Positions 49,301 to 61,300 of a stretch of 64,000 bases of DNA are shown in pieces. This DNA is from Gavia stellata (lineage: Eukaryota; Chordata; Aves; Gaviiformes; Gaviidae), in the NCBI RefSeq assembly GCF_030936135.1, contig NC_082613.1, positions 3,410,001 to 3,474,000 on the forward strand. Direction: 5' to 3'. A program made the translations under genes and the position numbers. Under the pieces are notes generated by a model. That model did not search any database and was not told the origin of the DNA. It saw only the letters and a list, made by a program, of their open reading frames with translations. The stretch's first letter is position 1; each line of letters opens with the position of its first letter.

Positions 49301-52300
49301 AGTGGCGAATGTAACCACTAAAAGCAGAACAGTAATTCCAAAGGAAGACCGAGGCTCCCGGGGAGCTGGCCCCTGGCCGGAGCCCTGCTCCAGGGGATGG
49401 GGTGGGAGCTGCGGTTCAGGCTGACACAGGGGCGGGCTGACACGCCGGCCAGCGTGCCTGTATGATACTTGCGTCAAAGCTGCTTTCAGCACACTTTGTA
49501 TGTTGCCACAATGAATCATTTAAAAATTCTAATTTTAGAAAAATGAAAGACATCCCAGACAACCAGGTGACCTGAATGATTTCCTTATATTAAAGTTCAA
49601 CATATTTTTTCTTACTAAGACAGAAAATTAACAAATCTCAGGAGCCATCTTATGTTCAGGACCTACTCATCTTCAGCTAAATATGGTAATTAAAGTCAGT
49701 TTTCTCTCAGTAATACTCACCATTTATCATTTCCCCACAGAGTTCTCTTATATGTTGTTCACTGGCCTCTTTGCCCTGCAATTAACAGAAGAATCTGGCC
49801 TTAGACAAACCGCGTTACTGATAATCATCCCTGACAGAAGCTTCAGGACACGAAACTCATTTCCAGCAGCTCAGTAAGAAGCGTAGGATCCCGCACAAAG
49901 AGGAGTGAGTTTTTTCCCCCTTTTCAAAAGATGACGGCTTCAATTCAGAAGGTCTGTCATATTAATGGCAGAGATTAATTTTAATGTAAGGCCAGATATT
50001 TAATCTGGGGTTTATTTGGCCTTTCCTGAATGATGAAACATGAGCTCTGGACCAAGACAGAGGTCTAACATCTGAAGCAGTGAATAGGAGTTGTATTTTT
50101 AAATGACCAACTTCTAACTCAATTCTGTAATGAGAACAGTGACTTACAGCCCGTTCCAATGGATGCAGATAATCTGCTCATGTATCACTGTGAGAGAAGA
50201 TGAATTCTCCAAGACATGCAGTCCGGGGGACTTTAAATCTGAAGCTTGCAAACTGTTAATCTTTTTGCACTGGTAAAGTCTTGATGCAAGACTGTTGGCT
50301 TGCACGCACAGTTACCTACTTTTGCCTGTTCAGATGCAGAACCTTATTTTTTTAATATGCTTCCAAAACCCAGGATCCATTTACTTACTTCAGTGAGTCC
50401 TTGACTGCGCCCCAGAAGCAGATAATACTTACAGGAGGCCCAGGTTTTCCCGTGATGCCGGGAATGCCTTGCTCCCCTTGATGGCCCATGGGCCCTGGAT
50501 GTCCTGGGATCCCTGGTACTCCAGCTGTCCCGTTAGGTCCTTGGACACCTTTTGGACCAAGTTCTCCTCTTTTTCCTGGCTGTAATGAAGAAGGAGGGAA
50601 AAAGAAAAAAAAAACACCACTTAAAACGGAAGAGATGGTCCATTCTTTTCTCATAGGGATTAGTTACGCCTTTCTTCAAGTTTCCCTAACTGATCTGGCT
50701 GATCGTGTACATTTCTTACATTGTATGGGTGGTTTTACATATATAGGTCATGATAATAGGAGTCCTTGCTGCAGCAAAATTACCAAACACGTTTGAATGT
50801 TTTGAATGCCACAAAAAATTGTCATTGTCATAGATTTTATAGTATGACCATGAAAAAAACATGCTTCTAGGAAACGACGCCAGAACATAGTTTATGGAGA
50901 TACATCATCAAAAGATGCGATGACCATGTTTACTCCCAAACCTTTCGGGGCGTAAGCCCACAGCTTCTGACACATACCTCTCCTTTTTGGCCAGGGGGAC
51001 CAAAGGGACCCTGTTAGAAAAAAAAGGGAAATAAGAACGAACGATCTATTCAGAAAACGCACATCTGAAGTCAAATCTCCCAAGCTCCGGGAAGCCACGA
51101 TGACATGTCCATGGCACCTAATGGGCTTTTCTAGCAAAGGGGCCAGGAATGGTAATGGGATGCCGGAGACCGGATTCAGCTCTGGCACAACAGGGAGGGG
51201 ACTCTGACACCAAGACTTGCCCCGGGTACCAGTGCTGAACGCAGGTCCAGGCAACCTGGCTACTTCTTGAGGTGGACCAAACCCCCCATGGACAGAGCAT
51301 CGTTAACCGCTCTAAGGAGCAAAGTGACAAACGAGTGCTGATACGCCACAGTTCTGCAAAGGCCACGCTGGCTATCCTGTGCTTCCTGAAGACAAGAGGA
51401 GAGCTGATGCACACCGTGAATATGGTGGCGGAAAGGCTCGGGTTGCCTTCTCCTTTTCGCAGCCAGCAGGGCTGGAGCTCTTGGACGGTTAATTCTTACT
51501 GACCATATTAGCTCTTGATACACGGTTTTCTAGACCCATCTGTTATTTGAGAAGTCAATTCTACTAAATTTAAGGACACCTACCAGTTCTCCTTTGTCAC
51601 CTGGGAGGCCATCTGCTCCAGCAATGCCCTGAAAGTGAGATACCAGAATTAACACTGCACCTATCGCTGCACAAGGATTACTGACAATAAGGCTCACTCT
51701 GAGGCTTGGATAACCTCAGCTCCTAAGGGGGACGGGGGCACTCAGCAGCTTCTACAGCTTCTCCACCAAGAGGACGTTCTCTTTTCCCAAAGCTGAAGCC
51801 TACAGTAGCTGTTCCCCTGCTGACAATGGCACTCGTGGTGCAAGGCAGCTTGCGCGAGCACTAGGTGCCCTTTTTGCAACAAGGTGGTACTTGGATGAAA
51901 GGCTGAATTGATACAGATGAGAGCCCTGATGGGGTGACCATGAAAAACATCCACAGGCTGGCACTGGCATTCCTCGTACAGGGAATCTACCTTTCGGGTT
52001 CCCCAGCTCTGGGTCTCACGGACAATGTGGGTTTGCAGTGACTGCTAAATGTTCAGTGTCGAGTGCAACTGTGTCCTCTAGGCTTCCTCGGTGGAAAGAG
52101 TCATCTGCAGAACAGCTTCATTCCACCCTTAAACAGAAGTGATCCATCGCTTGGTGAGGACCGTCCCTCTCCACTCTGTCTGGGGACCCTAACATAAGGG
52201 TGGCCAAAGCTCTGGTGACATTAATTTTACTAGCCGTGACAAGGAGCATCGATTTGCTGATCGCCTCCATCAAGCCAACAGCAGCGTGTGCAATTGGAGC

Positions 52301-55300
52301 ATCGTTGGGGGCGACACGAATCGCTGCAATCTACCACCACCGGCTGCACGGCAGTGCTTCCCATGCCAAACCCGCTGCAGCAGAGCTGGCTTATGACACG
52401 GCAATTTGAGCAGGTAACGAACATTGTTATGGTGACTGTATGGCTTTAGAGAAGAAGTTATTTCAAGACAAATGGAGGTTAGGTTGGTCTTTCCCTTAGC
52501 AATGAAACAGAGACCACACAGACACAGGTAAACAAAACAAGCAACACTTGCTGGAAAAGCACTCGTCTTCTGCAAAAACACAGTCGTGCATTAACCTAAG
52601 TCATATACTTGATGAAAACTGGCTCAAAAGCTCATCACTGAGATTAAGCCAACTATGGAAGTTAAGCAGCAAAAGGTAAAAGATTAAATTAGTCTATTAG
52701 TCTGCCAAGCTTTGAGGCTAGGACGAAGCCTCTTCATCAGGCACATGTTCAGCGAAAAGCTGCGCTTCTAAACTTAATTCGGGAGGAACGTGATGTGAGG
52801 AGCTCGTATACGGCATGCCTCGTGGTTACAAAATCAACAGCAAGAGTCCAGCGGTTCTATCACAGCATTGTCACGTGTCCCCATTAGAACAGACTCCATC
52901 TCTTTCGCCAATGTAGGAAAAACAGGACCGAAGAGGGTTGTGTTGGTGCCTGCTCTGGAGTATTTTCATTTGAAAGAAGGAAAAGCAGGCTGTGCTGTCA
53001 AAGGCTGTGCCTAAGGTACGGTTTAAATGCCTCTGCTGACTACAGCGTGAAAGTTATCACTTACCTGGTTACCTTTGGGACCAGGAACACCAGTAGGACC
53101 CTGAGAATAAGTAAAAGAAAGAAGGCAAATGAGCTCAAACTGTTATTTTCCTGTGAATTCCTACTGCGGTCAGACATTCACTCACTCAGCAAGGGGCTGG
53201 GAATTAGTCTCCCAACTGCCAAGTAGGAGGATCCAAAACTCATTCATACTTCTTAGAAACAAGAAGATATTTCAAGCATCCTTGCTAGCTTTGTAGCACA
53301 CTCTACAGTCACCGGTTTGTGCTGCAGGGCAGTTTCTCAGGCCTCCTGCCTACAGCACAGAGCAGTTGCCAGACCAGGCAGGACCTCCCAGCTCAGGCCT
53401 TGGTGGTCTTCTGCCCACCAAGTCCTCATCCAACCAGACCAGAGAGACTTTCTTGACATGGCTCGGCGATGCACTGCTCCCCACCTGCCTGGCACAGGTT
53501 ATCTACGCTGGCCTTTTTCATACCATCCCCCTCAATCTCCTAAATAAAACTAAAATGAATTCTGTGCCTTTAATCCTCGTCTTTAAAACCCATTTCACAA
53601 AAGTCATCGTTCTCATCCATCCCAGGGGTGGGAACTCTGTTTTGCTTCTGTCCCTCCGCTTTTCATTATTGTCATCTCACTATCATGACCAAAACAGCAA
53701 TTTTACAAATTCAGAAATTAAAGGATGAGGTCCAGGATGAGACTAGTGGGTGATTGATCTCTGCCTTTCACACCTGAAGATGTGAGAAGGAGACTGAATT
53801 TAATCATGGTATAAAATGGACAAGAACATTTTTGTACCACAACAGCAAAGAGTCAGGATGGTTTTTCAGGGCTTTATTAGACTCTCGGTTTTCCTGGGGA
53901 TTTAGAGTTAGGTGCTCCCGACTTTTGAGTTTCACAGAACAACACGGCCACAGAAATAAAATGCATTTAGATGAGGAACTGATTATCACCCTAGGAATAA
54001 TTCGGGCAACTTGAAAAATCCTTCCAACTTTATCTACCTGGCATTCACAGAGAGGACATGAGACATTTTCAGCCCTACCCGTGACTTCGGGTCCATACAG
54101 CAGAGCCAACAAGGAGCGCAGGAGAGACCCAGATTTTTTTCTCTACTGCAAAATCTACATGGGAAATTCAATCCTTTAACCCTTCAAACAGGATTTCTAC
54201 AGCACATTCATCAGTCTGGCACCTGCAAACTATTCTTTTTTAATAACTAGATCTGGAGATGGCTCAGCAGAACAGAATCTTGAGGAGGACAAACACATAT
54301 AACAAGGGCATGTCATTTTGCCCAAGTCAAGCACTGAGTAAGTTTAAAAAAAGGGGGGGATTTCTAGTAAAGAAAAAATAATTCCCAGTAAAACAGACAA
54401 CGGAATGTGGAAATGCAAGAATGGCTACAGCTATTTATAACTCCCATTTTATGTTTGCCGATGGCAAAGGCGATATATTTGTTTCTGAACATTATCATCT
54501 AGATTTATACCTTCGACTTCAGAGTCCCAAGCTCCATGACAGTTTATGGCAATAAAACACAGCTTAGTCACCAAAGACTGTGTCCTGCGAGGAACACTCC
54601 CGTAAAGAAAAGCTTAGGCAAAAAGATTTTGATTCAAAACTGTAATTCACAGCTGTAGTAATTCCTAGCAGCAGGAACAAGCGAGAGGACTCGAGTACCA
54701 CCAGCTCCACGTCCACCGGCCGTCCTCACGTTTGTGTCACCCTATCACTTAAACACAACTAATATTTTTTGCCAAGCATCTAGTGATGCCAGCATAGAGC
54801 TGAGAGAGACATCGCCCCAGATGGCTGCCAGCATCTAGAATCCCCATGAATTTGATCTTAATAAAAATCCTTAGGAAAAATATTTATCTATTACTACCAC
54901 AGTCAGTAATAATAGTCAAATCCTTCCCCTCCCCAATATCCCACTCCAACAAGATGGTTTATATATCGTCTCAATACTATTTTATATCTTACGGTCAAAC
55001 GCATTAAACCTCTTCTATTTTTCATGCAAGAAAACACACTTACTGATATGCTGGTTTATATTCCTGGCCACAGTCAGTCTAAGGACTGTGAAAAAGCACA
55101 TCAGTACCTGTTAACTCAGGCTTGCAGGCATTTTTTTTTTCCCCCAAAGAAAAAAAAGGCACAATTGATTTCAGGAGAGTGCGATGGGTTAACTGCAGCT
55201 GGGACGGGGTAATTGCATTGATCCTGTATTTGCAGTTCTCTTTATACATGTCAGGACCAGCAGGCTGGCTGGCAGTAAGGCAAACGCAGGGCGGTATCTG

Positions 55301-58300
55301 CTGCGTTCTTTGTCCACCCGCAGCAGATGCCATCGCCCCCAGCAGCAAAGGCTGTTTGTTTAAGCTATAAAGACACGGCCTGAGGTTTTAGAGTCTTGTG
55401 CCCAGTAACAAGCGTGGAAACGCGCAGTGCTGATCGCTGGCGCAGCCCTTGTCGCTGCCCGCGCAGAGGACTGTGGGCACGCGTGGCTGTCACCGACACC
55501 AGTGGGACTGGGTGGGCAGATGGAAGTTACTCCGAGTACCAGTTGTGTACGTGGAGGTGGAAAGTCTCCAGCGTTATCCAAACCTGCTAGAGCATGTTCT
55601 CCTGGGGAAAGGTGCTAACGAGCTGGGGTGTTAAGAAACAATCAACAATTGCATCTTAGAGTAACTACACTTAGCCTCAGAGCCAGAAATAAAACCTAGA
55701 TTTTTTTTTTTTTTTGGCTTTAAGCATAACATTTTCCCTCCCTCTGCTCCGAGCAGCTCTCTGGATACCAGCCTGCTCTGGGCAGGGGCCTCTTCCCCTC
55801 TGAACATACATTTTTTTCACCGCAGCGAAGCCCTGAATGCAATCAGGACCCCGCGGCTCCACAATAACCTTCCTGTTTTACACTTCCAGGCTCACAGTCC
55901 CTCCAAGAGGCTTTTTTAAACCTGCCTGGAGCCGGCACAGAAGGGCCATTGTGAAACCCCCGTGGTGCCACTGCGATTGCTTACACAGAAACTTCACCTT
56001 AAAGCTGGAGTAGAGGGAGCCGGCGAACACACAGCTACTGTTCTCCTGCAAGCCCCGAACAAATGTTGTTCACTTTACACTGCTGGGCTTCTTTTAAATG
56101 AGAATGAGTTCATTTAAATAAAAGTTGCATTTATTCTGTGGTGTGGGGCCCAGGTGTGTTGCTGTTCAGAAAGAAAAATCACTGAGCAAACTGTAATTTA
56201 AAAAAAATATATCCAGAAACCCTGATCAAGCATCTGAATAACAAAAATGCGTGAATCAGCTCTCCAGTGCTCATGGGGAGCAAGGCTTTGGTGAAATCAG
56301 CATACAGAGCAGGAAAAAACCTCAACACAATCATCTCTTCCAGCTGGGATAGGAACCCAAAGTCTCTTTTAAAGAATCCATCCTGCCTAAAAATAGTGGG
56401 AGCTCCTGAACTGAAACAGAAACAGGGACAGGAACAGAAGAGAGAGGATGTATGAATCCTGCTACCTGCGTAGGGTCCGTCCTGGGCACGCAGCAGCCGC
56501 AGAGGATGGGCTGGGATGCCCAATGTACCCACCTTCTACCAAGCCTGCTTGTGTTTGCTGGGGTGTCATCAGCTACGCCGTGTTTGGGGGCCCCGTTAGG
56601 CTCTCCCAAACAGGAATTAGTTACAGACTAATACTTGTCTCCTTACCCTGTCACCTAACTCTCCACGAATTCCGGTTGGACCAGGAAGGCCAGGCTCCCC
56701 ACTGGCACCTTTGGGACCCTGGTAGGAAAACACAAAAGAAAGAGCTACATCTTAAAGTGCCAAGAAACCCTGCATATCTCAACATCCCCAAAGTTCACCA
56801 GTCTCCATAACATGTTCAAAAAGGTCATTTATTTTGGATCTCCTCCCTCCTTTTCCCCCCAGGACCTAGGGACCGCTTGCTGCCTGCTGGTACCACTTGT
56901 GTTGGTCAGTGCAGCTCATTCCAACTTCTGCCCCACCACGTTTCAGCCACCCTGCCAAAGCGCTCCAGCCTTTGGCTGGCCCAGGTCTTTCACTAATAAA
57001 ATCACATCTGGGACTCCCAACCGAGTGACGCGCCCAGAAAGTAGCACCCTACACTGGTTTTCAGCCAGTTTCACTGGGGAATGGAGAAGTGGTTGCAAAC
57101 ACTCCCTTGGAGAGGGGAGCAAGAAATAGGGGAGTCCCCAGTGCAGCAGAAGGGAAAAGGTGTTCACTGAAGACATACGGGCTGGGGGCATCTAGATCAA
57201 GGAGAAATTAAGGTGTCTTTACATAGCTCAAACACAAACCCTTCTTTTGCAAACAAACAGTAAATATAAATTGTTCCAGCAGACAGCTTATCTGGCCTTG
57301 TGCTCCTTCTACTGTCATGTGTTAATAAAGGCATCAACCTGGTTCTGGCAAGTGGAAAGACATTTCTTCCTATCACTTGTTGCCATCACGCACTTGTCTT
57401 GGCAAAGGTTCGCAGAAAAGTGGCCTGCCAAAACACAATGCACATTAAATTACCCTTGTCAGCATACTGACCTGGAAACCTCTGACACCAGGAGCTCCCA
57501 TCGGGCCTTGAAGACCAAGTGGGCCCTGAAAAGAGAAAGATAAGCTTTGGTGAAGAGAAAATTCAGGGGCAGGTAAGTCACTTGTGTAATTAAATTGGCT
57601 CACTTCTAACAGAGAGCGAGCATGCAGTTCTGTACTGCAGCACACTTTGCCCAGTGCCCTTGCTGACGAACCTGATGAGCCTCTGTGAAGTGGTGCTTGG
57701 TGTTTACTGAGCTTTATTAATATTATTATTAACAGAAATGCTTATTTTTATATATTAATGCTTAATGACATATCATAGTCATAAGCAGTAAAGATCAGTG
57801 ACAGCAAAAGGTGGACGCATGATAGAGCGTAGACAATATACATTAAAGGGGATCTGCTATCCCAATATTACACTTTTAATTGATCCAGTTCTACAAGAAA
57901 CTACTGTAAAACGTGTGCTGCAGGCACTTGGACATGACAAATGGCAATTGCATCCACTTGCTTGGACATACCTTGTACCAGCAATATAGAAAAATGCAGC
58001 CTCTTACGCTGTTAGTCCAGATGCTTTTAAGAGCCCAGCTCACTAGACAGAACATGAGCATTGCAATTAGGAGTCTCTATTACTTTCCAGCGAGAAAAAA
58101 ATCACATATGCGATATAGATCTTAGGAAAAAAATCCCCAACCTAAGTAATTTAGGCACCTAAATCTCATTTTGCAAAGGGTCTTCTTGAAATAGACGCCT
58201 TAGGCAAACTTCTGTCACAAGGTGGGACATCGGCTTTCTCTCCTTTCACAGCTGTCTCTGCTGGGTGCAGCATTAAGGGACAGAAATAAACTTCAAACTG

Positions 58301-61300
58301 GCCGCCGCAGGCAGACGATCAGTCAGCACGGACTGTCCAACTTACCCAAGAAACCAGTTGCCTACTGGATTGCAAGTGCAGCTGTGCCCCATGTTAAAAT
58401 GGCATCTGTATTTTTTCCTTAAGTATTTTTTCCCTAATTGTTAGCACTACAAATTCCCCCTGGTATCTGAACATCCACTGTCTCATCATTCTTTACGGTC
58501 ATCACGAAGAGGAAATCCTCACGTGACTCAACGTGCGATCCAAACCCGCCGCCCTCGTCTCTGCCTGGCTCTCAGGATCAGCGCGGCCGTTACCTCGGGC
58601 AGAAACCAGGGTCTGCCCAGAAGGAGCCAATCCACTGAAATAAAGCAGCATCAGCTTCAAAAAGCTAGAGAACTGCTCAGGTGTTTTTGTGATTACTGTT
58701 TCCACTTCTGTTTTCTGCTTGTAATTCAGTGAGGAACTTAGAGTTATAAATACAGAGCTCTAGGAAAGTTACATTAAATTGCACCAAAAATGACTCTCCT
58801 GTGCTGGTGCCTTTACAAGCGGTGAGACCTGATAGAACCTGACAGCCTCTGGACGGGAAGGAACCCTCGGTATGCTATGCTAAATAAAGTCAAATTGTTT
58901 TGAGCCAAACAGGCTTAACACTAGACAAATCCTGCATCTCTCAGAGTAGCCCAGGCTTAACTATATTTCGTATAAATTAGGACTCTAATAACACAAATCA
59001 GAAATTAGAAACCCAGGTTAGAAACAAACATGGGTTCATCTGTTATTGCACCCGTGTCAGAAGCCTGCACCAATGCAATTAGCTCGACTGCATTTGATTT
59101 TTGGCTGTAATAATATGATACCTTTTTGCGGGGCCAGCTATCCTGATGAAAAATTGCAGACATAAAAGCGAACATTATTAATTTAGTTTCTTTCTAAGGC
59201 TGATTTCCCTTTCCTTGGAAGTTTAAAGAGCAGCTGCTCACAAACAATAAATCATCATACAGTTCAATTTCTTCCAAGTGGCACATACCAGAAATCATGT
59301 TAGACTTGCTGTAGGCTTCTGGATTTCAAAATCAGATTAAGAGGGGGAGAGAAAAAAAAAAAAAGGGGGAAGAAAAAAAGCCCAACAAACCACTGGCAGG
59401 TCAGGTCCAACCACAACGGCAGTGCTAGTTGGGGAGTGACAAAATTAAAGGTAATCTAGCATTTTTAGTAGTGTGAACAAAATCAGGTTTTTATCATCCT
59501 GATACCATTTATTATAATCTTGGCTGTTCAGCAGGGACACAACATGTAGCCATGCAGTTATTTTCAGGTTTGCATGGCAACTTCTGCAGCTTCTTATTTC
59601 TCAGGCTGTGAGATGATGCAGGGAATGCAGTGGAAGCAGAACAAGATGAGGACCTCAGTGTTTTCTAAGCCAGATGTTTCAAAAAGTTGTCAGTTCACAG
59701 AGTAAAAGTGAAAACCGCTAAAGCCACATACGGGGTTTTGTTTCCTGGGGGCTCATACCTACGAGCTCCCAGCAAGGTAACGCTGCTGCAGTACTGGGTG
59801 GGAGAAGGGAGAAGGGAATGTGCGAACAGATTCCCCACCTGAAAACTGTTCTGGCATTGCACCCACTGTACGGTTGTGAACTCTGGGGCATTTTCAAGCA
59901 GCTGGGAAAAGCACACAACCACGTGCAAGAAAGGCGAGAGAGTCCCAACAGGTCTACCCACTTTTTAACACCTTTCAAGCCCCTGTCGTTCACCGTGGCA
60001 ATGTGCAGCCTTTCCAGTTTTGTTGCTTGTACGGCTTCAGGTTTTGCAGTGAACCTCTACCGCTCCAGGGAAAGCGATACAGGAGTGGGAAGGATTTCAT
60101 GTTTCATGTGCTGGTGGCAATGTACGCAATAGCTTAACAGCAGTTTTGCTTCTTAATGACTCACATTCAGCACAAGCTGAACCTTATTATTACTGTCTAA
60201 TCGGGGACTTGCTGACTGTCCAGTCTCTCCTGTCTGACTGTCGCAGCTCCACAAACCTCTCGGACAACTGCAGCTTTCTTGGCCAAACAAAACAGGAGGA
60301 ATCACTTTGCATTTGCACGGAGCTGTCAGTGAGAGCAGGATCTGACCCACTTACGGGGGAGTAATTCCTCTGCTGCCAGAACTCCCCAGAGACAATAGCA
60401 AGAGAGAACGTGGCCTTTTATTTTAGCCAGAGAGTAATCCCCATGTACTGAACTCTATTTTGGTATCTATGTGATTTACAAGCAGCGTTGTACTTACAGT
60501 TGCTCCTCTGGGTCCCGGCAGACCTCTCTCACCAGGAATACCAACGTCGCCCTGGCAATAACACCAAAGTCAGCTGTGCCATTTAGGAACCGCAAATCCT
60601 TCCCAACCCACTGCAGAGCCAGAATGTGTTCCTGCATCCCAGCCTACTCCAGTCCCAAACTCCCTGTCCCGCTGCACCATCCACTAGGTCACACTGCCTG
60701 CCTCGGTGGGCTTTGACCTCTGCTGCAGCACAGTATGTGTGCACGGAGGTGACCACCCGGCCGGCTCGCATCAGACTCGCTGGGCAGCTCCACGCAACCA
60801 CGGGGCTGCCTGGGAGCACGCATCCCCGGGGGCTCGCACGTGCCACAGGCAGCACAGCGCCTGGCGCATTACTAAAAGCTTTATTTGTGCAAGGAAGCAG
60901 CAGCACATGAGCTCCAGCTTCGCAGCTTGGTTTAAAACACACTCACAGCAGTGCTCGTAAGTGTAAATGATGAGGATACGTACAGGGATGCCTGGCTCTC
61001 CAGAGGGACCTGCCTCTCCCATCTCTCCAGGACTGCCCTGCAGAGGAGAATGCGAACGCTCGGTTAGGGCATAACTTCAGACAGTCATTTCTGTCCTACC
61101 CAAAGCAACAAACCGAGGAGGGAGTTAAAACCTTTACAGCTTTAAGCTTTTGCAGTTTTAAGACCAAGACGACAAAACTCTCAACAACAGTCATTTAAAG
61201 AAGAGGCGAGCTGTACGTCCTGTGCTGGGACCAGTGACTAGGGAGGGCTGCCAGCGCCAGGGCAGTGCCACCAGAGTCCATCTCCGACTGCAGTGGACCA

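Noticed and set aside
52200-52409. 69-codon + frame with a hydrophobic start ([10 protein letters not shown])
   Set aside because: It resembles a signal peptide by chance. No downstream exon or poly(A) context was found and it lies in a COL9A3 intron.
52690-52760. Possible transposon end (gacgaagcctcttcatcagg region)
   Set aside because: The short inverted-looking piece recalls some repeat termini, but no element body, target duplication or named family could be supported.
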